Of a stretch of 64,000 bases of DNA, positions 41,294 through 52,800 are shown one piece after another. Each line of letters opens with the position of its first letter. The stretch's first letter is position 1. The notes beneath the pieces are model-generated. The model did not search any database, was not told where the DNA came from, and saw only the letters and a list, made by a program, of their open reading frames with translations. Source of the DNA: Forficula auricularia (Eukaryota > Arthropoda > Insecta > Dermaptera > Forficulidae); NCBI GenBank assembly GCA_024734495.1, contig JALMQS010000887.1:1391228-1455227 (forward strand). The letters are read 5' to 3'. The translations under genes and the position numbers were made by a program.

Positions 41294-42246
41294 AAAATGT
41301 AACAACATATTTATCGACCTAGCTCTTCGATTCCAGGTTGGCAACTAAAATAGAATAAAAATATTTATTTATTTATTTATTCGTCAAAAATCTTTTAATA
41401 TATGCAGATGAGATTTGTTTTGTTTTCAAAATTGAAATTGCTTACATTTAATAAACTAATATAACAAATTAACCCCAATTCAAATTTAATCATCCATATC
41501 AAATTTATCTTTTAAGGTTTGTATCCCTTTAATTAAACAAATTGATTTTCAACTTTCCCCTTTTAATGGGAATTTATTTCCCTCTCGTTAAAGATTAACT
41601 CTTTTTCTATGAATAAATAACGAGTGTTAAGTAAAATAAAAAGCGCGGGTGTGGATGAATTGATTCAGCTAAGTGGCCGAACATGTCCCGGTCGTTTTTC
41701 CGGAGACGATAAATCTTCAGCATGTAATGTTGTCAGATATCTTAATGCTTGATGGTGTACGGCAAACTTGTCTGCTAATTTATCCGATATATAGAGAGCA
41801 TTGTAATGAGAGGACTTTGAAGGAAACGAGAGAGGGGACGGACAGACAAATGCCTGTCCCTGTCTACCCCTTTTGGGTTGGCCATTACAAATAGGGTTTG
41901 CGATTAATCACAAGACCCCGCTCGTCTTAAGTGGAGGAGAACAGAGAAACACAAATTAGATTAATAAAGTTTCTCAATAGTGAAATATGCACAATATTAT
42001 CAAATGAATCTTCTATTAATTGATAAGTATATTTACCTTTTGAAAACAAACACACTTCATGAAATTAATCAAATACATTTGAAGTTTGTTAAAAAACATA
42101 TATAATAATGTTAATAACATATTGATCATCAATTGCTTGTTACTTTATTTTCTATTCGAGATGAAAAAAAATTTTATAATGTTTTTTTGGCATTGTCAAA
42201 GGAGACAGAAAGTAATTATGTTTTGAACTACTTTCATTGACTTTTT
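41294..42246. other. Non-coding stretch with a mixed-composition island
   Basis: Positions 41650-41950 are less AT-rich and not repetitive. The 73-codon frame there (41673-41894) is not recognised as any protein. The island may be single-copy regulatory DNA, but this is only a compositional impression. Confidence 0.35.
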
Positions 42247-42293
42247 GTTACCCTGAAGAAGGAGAGAATAAATCTCCGAAACGTCGGTTTAAC
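42247..42293 (+). ncRNA. Candidate hammerhead-like motif with good stem I and II
   Basis: In order: GTTACC (42247-42252), CTGAAGA, AGGAGA-GAATAA-ATCTCC hairpin, GAAAC (42278-42282), GTC, GGTTTAAC (to 42293). Stem II has a GGAGA/TCTCC pairing; stem I pairs GTTA/TAAC and CC/GG with a small bulge. The predicted cleavage site follows GTC at 42285. Stem III is essentially absent, so a dimer would probably be needed, as proposed for small retroelement hammerheads. This is a reading of the sequence only. Confidence 0.5.
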
Positions 42294-43543
42294 AAATAAA
42301 TGTAAAATAATAAAACCTCTATAGTCTTATTTTTTTACAACCACCGTGGACTGCTTTCATCAACATCCAATTAAATTTTAAATTCAAATATATTCATAAT
42401 TATTCTCTCCCCCCCCCCGCCACTCAAAAATTAAAGAGGCGAAACTTTTAAGAGACGATGTATTTTCGGTAGTTTACGGGTATACATTTGGAGTGTAGTT
42501 TTTTAAGAGGAATTTTTGGACCGAGACGCTGCCCGCCAGGGCACCAGCCCGGAGGGCCGAGCTTCGAGGGCGTGCCGAAGGCACGCACGAAAAGCTCGTT
42601 TAATAATATTTATCCTTATTTATCATCATCATCGAGTATACACTATACAATATATAACTACTATGCCCTATCATTTGAGCAATTTTATTCTTCAGGATCT
42701 TTCACAGTGTTCTCTTTACTTAAATTTTTCCAACAACTTTATTTATTTTCATTAATATCAATAAAATCTTTTAAAATCTGATTGGATATTATTATAACAA
42801 TATAGGTATTGAAAAAAATTACTGTATTGATTATTGAATTTACAAAAAGAGAGATTTTTCAAAATTTTAACACAAATCGGAAGCTTAATTAACAAAAATT
42901 GAAAGACTAGATAAATTACGTGTCTTATTAGATGTTTGTTTTTCATGTCAGAAGGGAGAATTTAGGTGCCAAACTTGCTTTGCGAGTAGTTTTAGCTCTG
43001 ATTTCATCTCACATGTAAACATATTTAGGTATACAATAAGATCCTTGATTTGTAATCGTTCAATTAATTTTAATTTAATAGTAATAATTAAATTAATTAA
43101 ATTTTTTGGATAAAGAGAATTATAAATTGAGAGAGAATGAAGACAGGATTAATAGGATTTGTTTAGCTATATATAAATTTTTTAAAAAATTCATGTTAGT
43201 GTGCGATCTAATAAAATAAACCTGTTAAAAATGAATAAACAAAAATACACTTTAAATAAATGAAATAAACGTATAAAAGCAAAGTTAGTTTTATATAGAG
43301 TTGAAAACAATATTAATAATCAAAGTAAAACTAAGTATATTACTTCTTTTTTTAATTGAGTTTTTAGATAAATACATTACCCATGCTTCGCATGAGATAA
43401 AGTAAAATGTATTTATCATTTTATTTAATATTCTAAATCAATATTATATTTTAATTGACTAATAAACTCTTTGATTCAATTAATCACATGATGCTTAGAG
43501 AATAATTAAAAATGGAAACATTTTGAAATTGAAAGTTATTTTA
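42294..43543. other. Non-coding stretch with a GC-rich block
   Basis: Positions 42515-42600 are GC-rich (CGAGACGCTGCCCGCCAGGG, then GCGTGCCGAAGGCACGC, which can form a hairpin). Near 43378 the phrase ACCCATGCTTCGCATG matches, in inverted form, one near 46818. The two overlapping plus-strand frames at 42488-42781 are not recognised. Otherwise AT-rich. Confidence 0.4.
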
Positions 43544-43967
43544 GCTCAAACGGCCTAGATTTTTAATTTTTAACCCCCCACCACACCCCTTAATTTTGGG
43601 TCGATATGCACCAAAATCTAATCAGCTCTTAATCTCAATGGCTCAAAACTACGTGTGAAATTTGGTTTAAATATTCATACTAGTTTTTGAGCTAGCTCGT
43701 CCACTATAATTTGGTAACGCACAAACTAACTAGACAACCAGACAAACTAACAGACATTTTGCCAAAACAATTATTATCTCAAAAAATATAATTTTTTCGA
43801 TGTTCACTTATTAGAGATTTTTTGTAGAGGAAAATGCCATGGTATCGTTCAATTTTTTTAATCAAAATAGTTTTAGCCGTTTTTGAGATATTTCGAAAAA
43901 AAGAAGGGAAAACCCCACTTCTTTCATGCACGATTACAATACTTGACCATACCCTGTATGGTAAAGT
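43544..43967. repeat. ACTTTACCATACA repeat family, copy 4 (left-truncated)
   Basis: It starts inside the family sequence (AAACGGCCTAGATTTTTAA) and ends with the intact right terminus TGTATGGTAAAGT. The minus-strand reading frame is open for about 60 codons here. Confidence 0.75.
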
Positions 43968-44667
43968 AAAAATGTAGTTTTTTTTGTATGCTTGTTTCCA
44001 AATACTATTCATTTTCCCTTTAATATTCAAAAGTTAATATAGGTAGTAGTAGCATTGTTCGTGGTAGGCGTACCGAACATGTTCAGGATCTTTTCGTTGT
44101 CTACTATAAAAGACATTTAAAAAACATCCTGAGTTTTTTTTTATTTTATTTTGACAAAAATTTTATTGACGTGACAACGTCTTATAATTTGATGGAGCCG
44201 GCTGCACGCACGAAAAAACATGACTCATGCGGCGTTACCTCGCTCTGAGGTGTTCCATTTAAGGCTTGAAGTGCAAGCGAGAGCGCGGAACGAGCGACAA
44301 AGATTGAGGCGGGCTTTTTAAAAGCTACAGTTACAAAAATTTTAATGATGTTTCCAAATTTTAAATTTTAAATTTAAGATTTATGAACAATAATTTAATC
44401 ACAGTTTATTCTTATAATAAATTATTCAAAATTATTACTTTTTTACAACAAATTACAATTAAATTTGCAAAAATAATTAAGTAACTAATTGAACAACAAC
44501 TTTTATTCAGTTTACTTGCTGAAAGAAATAATGTCAATACAAAATTTATTATTATAAAATAATAAAATCAAAAATTAAATTTTAACAGTCGAGTAGAAAT
44601 TTAAACAATAAATTTTATTCAAGTATTTTGTAAATTTAAAATGATTTTCTAAACGAAGAATTTTATG
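43968..44667. other. Non-coding stretch with a GC-rich block
   Basis: Positions 44155-44325 begin GACGTGACAACGTC and are GC-rich (GGAGCCGGCTGCACGCACG, CGAGAGCGCGGAACGAGCG). The GTGACAACGTC word recurs in the palindrome at 44668-44816, so the block may be one edge of a larger element. No protein or RNA gene identified. Confidence 0.4.
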
Positions 44668-44816
44668 AAAAAAATCGGTTGTCTGTAAAGTCGGTTTACT
44701 GACGATAGTTGAACGTGACAACGTCATAAGAAAATACTGATGGAATGGTATTTTCATGACGTTGTCACGTTCAACTATCGTCAGTAAACCGACTTTACAG
44801 ACAACCGATTTTTTTT
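44668..44816. repeat. Near-perfect palindrome, ~70-bp arms
   Basis: Arms 44668-44727 and 44756-44816 are exact or almost exact complements (GGTTGTCTGTAAAGTCGGTT, ACTGACGATAGTTGAACGTG). Pairing continues through GAAAATAC/GTATTTTC after a 3-base interruption, leaving a loop of about 10 bases. It could be a foldback element or the fused ends of one. Its near identity suggests recent origin. Confidence 0.85.
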
Positions 44817-47091
44817 ACTTTTAACAACACTGCACAAAGAAGTAGGTAAATATTAATTTGAAATTAATTTCTGATAAAATTTTGAAAAATCCTCATTTAA
44901 AATTTTATTTATATTATTCGGAAGATAAAGCCAACACTTTCGAAGTAATTTCAAATTTTTCGAAAACCGATAAAAATATAATAATATAATTTCCATTTTT
45001 CTTTGCTTTTCGATTTTTATTTTATTTTTTCTTCGTTTTTCAAAAGAAAAAAAGCATTAAAAAAAAATATTAAAAAGTTTACTCCATCAAACAAAACTTA
45101 AAATATATTATTAAATATTAGACTAAAATACAATATTTATAAGATATTGTTTATAGCACGGCCTCAAGTTTCATAAAAATCTGCCTTTTGAGTAGAGTGC
45201 AAAAATCTTTTCTCCCATCAAACTAAAAACATGATTGCTTTTGTTAGAAAATTTTTTGGGGTTCTTTAGCATTAAAATCACTAATTTTTTATCTATTAAA
45301 ATGGGACAACAAATACAAATTTAATATTTTATATAAGTTGTATTTTTTTTTTAATTTGAGTACCTATCTAATTGTCTAAACTTTTTTTTCAAATACCAAG
45401 TCCAAAGATATTTTAATAAATGGACCAGTTCAGAAAATCAAAATTTTTCGTATTCGAAATTATTTATGTAAATTTTACAATTTTTTCGAATTTTCAGAAA
45501 TTTACAAAAATAATGAGAAATTAACATAAATTCGAAATTTTCGAATTTAAATATTAGTTATTCCTTGCCATTTTTACATTATCAGAAATTCAGATCTGTT
45601 AATTAAAATGACATTGATAACCTTTTTTATTCTATTTTAAATTAGGTTACCATATCGTTCTTTCTAAAAACTACTAAATATAATGTCTGTATCAAAACAT
45701 CAAAAAGTTACTAATCAGTATTTCCTAGAATTTATACACTAATGGAAATTTATTTTTCTTTTATTCTTACACAATTTAATTTTATTCGACTGCCCTTTGT
45801 TGGATAATTGAGACCACAATTATCTCAATTATAATCGGCTTGATAAATATTGGCAAGTCCTTTTATCTTTGTGCTTTTGAAATTGAATTGAACGGCCCTT
45901 TAATTTAAATATCCCCTCTTCTTTACATGCATAAAACTGTAATCAAAGATAGATCGAAGTTGTTTGAAATTGTAATCGAAAAAACGCAGCAGTTTCAATT
46001 GCCTTCAAAGCAACTCTTCCTTCAACCCCCTAAGGGGGACGCCACTCAACCCCCAGCGAAACCCTCCAAAAAGTCTGCGAATGACATTGCGCCTCTGCTT
46101 AAAAAGAAAAGGGTTTTAATTTATCCGTAGAGTGACGTCACAAGTGATGTCACAACCTTTTACCATCAATCGTATGTTTGCTTCACTTCCGCCCGCGGAT
46201 CTGAATCCTTCTCCTCCGCAGATATCCTCGCATTTTTTTATTTTATTTCTGGTTCATCTTCTTCCGAGCATTCCCCCCTCCATCTGACTTCATTATTTAA
46301 ACTGTCTTCATTAAAACTTGGTCTTTTGGCATACCGAGTTTCGTTCAACGCAAAGAAGAATCCAACCTCGCGAATTCAATTTTCTCATTTTGTCTTGCTG
46401 GCCTCGACACCAACCAACCAACCCTTAGAGCAGCCCTTCTTTTTGAACCTCCTCCTGTCCCCTCTACCCCTCAAACCACCTTTCATTCTTTTTTAGATCT
46501 TTCTCGCCACCCCTTCGTATTCTTATCCCATCAGACTTCATTTTGACAACGGTTTTTCATAATTATTTTTACTGATATTTCTGCTTGACGTCACATCATT
46601 CAAAGGGAATATTTTTATTAAGGAATCTATTTATACATTGAATCCTTAAAAAATCCATTCCCTCTTTTTAATACCCTTCTGTAAAAATTGATTGACATAA
46701 TAGAATAAAAAAATGGATATAGGATTTTTTTAATGCGTTTAAATATTCATCTAGAATTAAATGAAAACGCCTACACAGATTCTACCCCTAAGCTGTAGAC
46801 TTTTTTATTTTATCCAATGCGAAGCATGGGTAAAGTATTGTTTTATTATTTTTTATGCATTCAGTTTAACACGATAGCTGGCTAATTAACCTCTCACTGG
46901 AATGTTTCCACTCTTTCCCTTTTTGACTCACCGTCGGAACATATGTTCAAAAATATACTATCAATATTTCATTTTATAGGTTCTTCTTTACTTATCATTT
47001 TCATTAAAAAATACCTACTTATATTGAATGTTTTAAATATTTATTTTATTAGAAGAACCATTATATTCAACTGGAATTGGAAATTATAAGC
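44817..47091. other. Non-coding stretch, no gene recognised
   Basis: 44817-45880 is very AT-rich. 45890-46560 is a less AT-rich, non-repetitive island with a 67-codon frame at 45927-46130 that resembles no known family. Near 46818 the phrase AATGCGAAGCATGGGTAAA is the inverted counterpart of 43376-43395. Confidence 0.35.
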
Positions 47092-47239
47092 CGAGGGGTG
47101 ATCCGCGATTGGAAGTAGGTGTACACCTCTTTGGAAGTATTTTGGAAGTACTTTGAAAATATTTGGAAGTACTTGCAAATATTTGGCAAGTACAAGCGAA
47201 AGTAGGTGTACAGCATATTAGGTCGCGGTTCACCCCTCG
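47092..47239. mobile_element. MITE family M2 (CGAGGGGTGAACCGCGA), copy 3
   Basis: The left end is CGAGGGGTGATCCGCGATT and the right end the complement of CGAGGGGTGAACCGCGACC. The flanks TTATAAGC (47084-47091) and TTATATGC (47240-47247) match at 7 of 8 positions. The interior is a run of TTTGGAAGTAYTT-like words that differs from the other copies, with GTGTACA boxes at both ends. Confidence 0.8.
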
Positions 47240-48332
47240 TTATATGCTATTGAAAACGAGTGTAATAGAATTCGTGAATTTTCATATAGTAGTTATTTTT
47301 TTCAATGTGAAATGTTTAATGTAAGCTATATTTTAATGATTGTATAATAATTATCAAATGAAAATTAATTAATTATATATATATATATATAATATAGTGG
47401 CGGTTGGTTACTTTTCAAAACAGTACCCTTCATTTTTTGAAATATTATTTTAATCTTCGCTTTTTTTTCAAATTTCATCGAATACGGCATCATTTTCGTT
47501 ATATTTCAAATTTAGCATTAGATTTTTTAAAAATATATTTTTGGACCTTCGCCCCTAACAAATACTGATTTATGTGAATGCGGGTAGAAGCCAGATAGTA
47601 AATCTTATGACTTAAACTCCGCAGTCCCTGCGATGGAAATCGGCAATATTCCACAATGAATCAGCCTATCCTAAAAGAAAATCTTAATTTTATTATTATA
47701 AACAAGCTGTAACTTGTCTATAACGGTCTTAGTTATTTCCGATCTTATACCTATATAGAGAGTTCTTAGAAATGAATTAGCCCAAAAATTCCCGAATCAT
47801 CTTTATTTATTCCTTTTTTGTATTATTTCTATTTTAATAATTTCTCAGAAAGAACAATTTTTATTCGACTAATACTCGTCTGAACTTGTCTTTGACATGC
47901 TTGAACTGGAAGATATATCTACCAGGCAGTGAGTTCAAACCTTCTATCAGCACCCTTTTCGGAAAAATCATTCATTTTATTGACCCTTGAAACTATGCAA
48001 CAATTTTATTTCATTTCGAGAACCAATATACTTTTCAAAACAATTAATGTTTTTTATAGAAATATTTGAAATAACGGATAATAATTTGAAAATTTAACAA
48101 TCCTGAAATTTTGAAGTCGGTATTTATGAAAATACTCTAAATGTTTGAAATTTTATGGATGCGCCGCATCCACAGCATCCATAGACCTCACGCCACTGTT
48201 ATATATATATTTTAATTATTATGAAAATAAATATCTTTCATTAAAGCAAACCGATTTCTGAATCAACATTTTTTAGTGTTCTCTTAATCTATTCCAGAAA
48301 CGTATTGTTATATATTGCTACTCACTTCTATA
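47240..48332. other. Non-coding stretch
   Basis: No gene recognised; (AT)n near 47376 and 48200. Confidence 0.4.
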
Positions 48333-48442
48333 AATTGAAAGGTTCTTTTTACCGAGAGTGGCAGAATTTTTCTAAATTAAATGAGCTAATAAAATAGTCT
48401 GTCTACTCCTGGAGAAGACACCATCTTTTATTGTCTCCTTAA
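48333..48442. mobile_element. Family M1 element, short copy 3 (110 bp)
   Basis: It begins AATTGAAAGGTTC, then ACCGAGAGTGGCAGAATTTT, and ends ATCTTTTATTGTCTCCTTAA. ACTTCTATA stands at 48324-48332 and 48443-48451, a perfect 9-bp duplication. It lacks the long inner hairpin of the copies at 13318 and 60480. Confidence 0.8.
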
Positions 48443-48477
48443 ACTTCTATAATTTTTTTTTTTTACTTAGGGAAAGT

Positions 48478-48545
48478 GGTGTAGGTTTTAGGTGAAACAT
48501 GATATTAATTAATAAAGTAAAGGGTGTGTAGTTTCACAGTGAATT
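48478..48545. repeat. Fragment of the GTGAAACCTACC foldback family
   Basis: GTGTAGGTTTTAGGTGAAAC at the left and a GTAGTTTCAC box near 48527 match the end and arm boxes of the foldbacks at 9961, 34847 and 60350. Boundaries unclear. Confidence 0.4.
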
Positions 48546-48802
48546 CTATAAATTGTAAAATTGTAGAACTTCATGTTTACTATAAGCCTACCTATAAAAA
48601 TTAAATAGAATAAATAATAATAAAAATTCTTAAGATTTTAAACATAATTTATGATTAATTTTTCTAATAATAATATTTTCTTTTTTTCAGGTAAGTGGGA
48701 TTTTTGTAATTCTTCAATTGATTTCACCTACCATGAGAATTAAAGGTAGGAAAATATAATTTTTTAATTAATTAAAATTTTAAATTTCTTAATATATAGG
48801 TA

Positions 48803-49399
48803 TATAGGAAATAATCCCGATGATGGATGAAGATGAGTTTTTGACTCGAAAGGCTTGATGGAAAGATATCGGAAGAGCGCCGATGTCGTCGATTTTCTTC
48901 AGAGGTGAAAACCTCTCTTGGTGGCGTAAAGCCGTGAAATTTGCTTTCCCAAAATAAGAATTGGCCCGGAGGCTTGTGAAAAATGCTTTTTTAAAATAAG
49001 AAATTGGCCGGAGGCCGTGAAAAATGCTTTCAACAAAATAAATGGCACAAGGCCCGAAATTTATTACTTCTTCGTGGTTACAAGATTTCGTACAGCTTTG
49101 TTCTTCAATCGTTCCAAAGTCGACAGGCGAACTCTTGGAGAGCGTAAAACAGCTCTTCACACAGTGAGGGCTGAATTGCAACTGCCTCGCTAATTACGGC
49201 TTCGCTTCTTTTATAGCCGCCGATTTAATTGGTAATTAAGGTGATTGGTTGATAATTTTCCCTAGATCGCGCTCGATTAATTATAAAAAGGCGTGGTCTT
49301 CTTCTTCGCTAATTAGTCTTTCATAAGCCACGAATCGATTAACATCGAAAAATAAATTACATTTCTAATTGAAAAAAAAGCAGAAAATCGATCCCTACA
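48803..49399 (-). repeat. Ty3/gypsy 3' LTR
   Basis: 597 bp, starting TGTAGGGATCGATTTTC and ending GGGATTATTTCCTATA on the minus strand. A polyadenylation signal AATAAA lies at 49060-49065 (minus strand). The 130-codon minus-strand frame here recurs in the other LTR and is not a gene. Confidence 0.95.
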
Positions 49400-49413
49400 T
49401 TCTCCCCTTTCTC
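49400..49413 (-). other. Polypurine tract of the gypsy element
   Basis: GAGAAAGGGGAGAA on the minus strand abuts the 3' LTR start TGTAGGG, the exact position of the plus-strand primer. Confidence 0.9.
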
Positions 49414-49812
49414 AATCAAGTTACGACTCGGAACTTATAACCAATCATCTTTTACATAGTTAAATATTTCAACTTAAAATTAATTTAGTTATTGTCTTTT
49501 CTTCTTTAAAACCGTTTAGGTATTTTTAACTTAATCATAAAATACAGAATTATTTTTTTTTTTTTTTTTTTTTACAATGAAATAGCACTTAAAACTAAAC
49601 TTAACTATTGTTATTTTTTACAAAACAAATTGATCTTGAAAATTACTTGAACAAAAAAAAATTTTATGCTTAAACTTAGTGTTTTTTAATTGTCTATTTC
49701 TTTGATTTTAACTTAAAAACTAACACTTTCACACACTAATTTTCACTTTTTTCTCACTTTTGCACATGACACTAAAAAAAAACACTTTCATATTATTTTC
49801 ACAACACTTCAC
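49414..49812 (-). other. Gypsy 3' non-coding region
   Basis: About 400 bp between the gag-pol stop and the purine tract. AT-rich with a T-run near 49555. No env-like or other frame. Confidence 0.7.
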
Positions 49813-52800
49813 TCACTTATCTTGATTACACTCGAGTGACCAGGGCTTCATGTATTCAGCGCACGTAGAGGTGAAGATTGGTCCTTCGGTGAAAGCTTCC
49901 TTCTTGACGTCGTAGGTGTCGTTCATCTTCTTTCGGATGATTCGGTAAGGGCCAAGGAATTTAGGTTTAAGTTTACTGCCTGGGCCAACCTGTGTCCTCT
50001 TAATCGCTACAAGACCACCTACTTCGTATTGCCTTGGTGCACATCTTTTGGGGTCGTAAGTCTGTCTGTTTTCTTGTTGTATCTTTACGATTTGTTCTTT
50101 AGCTTGTTCTCTAAGTTTGTGTCGTTCTTTTTGGAAGGTTTTAACTACTTCTTCTTCGATCGCTTCTTTAATTTTAATTTCGGTGGGCATTTTTAATTTA
50201 ACTCCCGTTAACAACTGGAAAGGTGTGGTGCCTATGCTTCGTTGATAAGTGGAATTAATAACTCGTTGTACGGTATCTATGTGCCTATACCACTGGCTTG
50301 GGTTATCTAGTGATAGTTTTGTTAGTACTGGTATAATAATGGCGTTAATTCTCTCTACTTGTCCGTTTGCACGTGGTAAACCCGCAGTGATTAGAAAATG
50401 ATTTATATTTTCGGTGTGGCAGTAGTCTTTGAATTCTTGTGATGTGAATGCCGTGCCTTTGTCTGAAATTATATTACTGGGGCTTCCAAAAATCTTTTTC
50501 TGTGCATCTAGTTTTTGAATTACTTCTTTAGTCGTGGTTGATTTGGTAGGGTAAAGCCAAACAAATTTTGTAAATGCGTCTATTACTACCAAGATATGCT
50601 TATAGTTTTTATTCGTGGACTCTAGAGGGCCTATGTGATCAATATGGTAGGTGTGGAGAGGTGTACTCTCTTTATGTAATGGGTGTAAAAACCCTTCCTT
50701 TTTCCCTTGTTTTCGGTTTGCTAAAATGCACGGTACACAATTTCTAATAATCTGTTCAATTTTTTCTCTTGCTTTATGAATGTAATATTCTTTATTAATC
50801 AAGTCCTCCGTTTTCCTTACAGAAAAGTGACCCTGTTCATGAGCGGCTTTTATTATTTCGTCCTGCATTCGTTCGGGAAGTACTAACAATTCTTGATTAT
50901 CTTTGATTATGTATAATACGTTATCCTTTAATAAATAGTCTTCGTAGGGTTGTTTTTTCAGAATTTCTTTAATTGCTTTTATACGATCGTCTTCGTCTTG
51001 TCTTTCAGAAATATTTTTAACTATAGAGGTGTTTATAAACATAATTGGGTTTCTACTTAAGGCATCTACGTGTGGCATTCGTTTTCCTATTCTATGTTCT
51101 ATGGTGTAGTCAAAGTCTGATAACAGTATTGCCCATCGTGCGATCTTGGCTGACAGATCCTTTTTGTACATTGTCTTTTGAAAAGCCGAACAATCCGTGA
51201 TTATTTTAAAATGACGTCCCAATAGATAAACTCTCAATTTCTTTAGTGAATTGATTACTGCTAGAACTTCTAATTCATATGATGACAATTTCCTTTCGGT
51301 GTCAGTGGTTTTCTTGCTGAAATAATAGACAGGATGGAAATGGTTGTCGTCTAACGATTTCTGTAATAGTATCGATCCGTACCCGTCAATAGATGCGTCT
51401 GTATGTAGTTCTATTTCTCCCTCTTGGTCGTAAATTTTCAGCACTGGTTTGTTTATCAAAGCTTTTTTTAATTGATCGAACGCTTCTTTTTCCTGTGGTC
51501 CAAATTGGAATTTTTGCTCTTTCTTTAATAAATTGCTTAGAGGCTTAGCAATGATGGAATAAAACGGTATAAACTTGCGGAAGTACCCGCTTAAACCCAA
51601 GTAGCTCTGTACCTGCTTGATCGTTTTTGGTTCAGGAAATTTCGCAATCGCTTTTACCTTGAACTCCGAGGGGAATAATTTACCATTTTCAATTTGATGG
51701 CCCAGAAATTCTACATTAGTTTTTACGAATTGGCATTTTTTCCAGTTTATCTCTAGCCCATATTCTTCAGCTCTGGCTACAACTGTCTTTAATCGTTCTA
51801 CTGCTTCATCTTCGTTTTCGGATGGTATAATGAGATCGTCCATGTAGGGGAGTACCATGTTTTTAGCAATTAGATCTTGAAAAATGGTGTTGATGAATCT
51901 TTGAAAAATAGCCGGGGAATTGCATAAGCCAAATGGCACTTTGCAAAATTGATAATGTCCATTATGGGTTACGAATGCTGTGTATTTTTTACTTTCCTCA
52001 TCCATTTCTACATGAAAGAATCCATTCTTTAAATCTAGCGTTGAAAAATAACGGGCTCTCTGTAATCTATCCAGCTGGTCTTCAATTAACGGCAATGGAT
52101 ACCTATCTTTAATTATTTTATCGTTGATTTTGCGAAAATCGAAGCACACCCTATATGCTCCATTTTTTTTCTTTACTATCACTGCTTGACTTGCATATTC
52201 CGATTGGCATGGCTCTATAATGCCTTGTTCCAACCATTCCGTAACTTGATCGTCTAGAATTTTCCTTTCGCTAAAGGGTAATCTTCTAGGACTGAAGTAT
52301 ATAGGTTCCTCATCTTTCAAAATTAATTTCATTTTAATATTAGTCGATTTAATTCTTTTAGGGGTATAATCAGTTATCATCTGCATAATTGCTCCCCTTG
52401 TTTCTGATTTTACCCGTGAGTCTATATTAATTGTATTTTCCTCCGCTATGTCTATGTTAAAAATACTTAATTCCTCTACATCTTCTCTTCTTTTGTTTAT
52501 ACTAATTCCCTCTCTGTTTATTTTGATTTCCGCTTGTTCCGTTAAATCTATCCCTAGTATGGCTTGTTCTTTCATTAGGTCGTCCGAAACTACGTAGAAA
52601 GTTACATTGAATTCTTCCCCGTCTATTCGTATAATGGTTTTAAAGTACCCCTTAGTCTCTGCGCGAGATCTGGCGAATCCATTTAATGTTATGTTTGAAC
52701 TTATTAACTGAGGTGATCCTATTTTCTTATAGGTGCTGCCGTTTATTAATGATAAACTAGCGCCTGTGTCTATTAGGGCGTTTACTGTTTCATTACCCAT

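Noticed and set aside
42488..42781. 97- and 79-codon frames starting in the GC-rich block
   Set aside because: The two overlap in different frames and run into simple AT-rich sequence; no protein resemblance.
48789..49181. 130- and 170-codon minus-strand frames with the same sequence at 48789-49181 and 54187-54699
   Set aside because: They are the LTR sequence of the gypsy element read in a non-coding frame; one extends into the leader. Not an env or accessory gene.
49414..49812. An envelope gene in the gypsy element
   Set aside because: The region between pol and the purine tract is about 400 bp, AT-rich and without an open frame.
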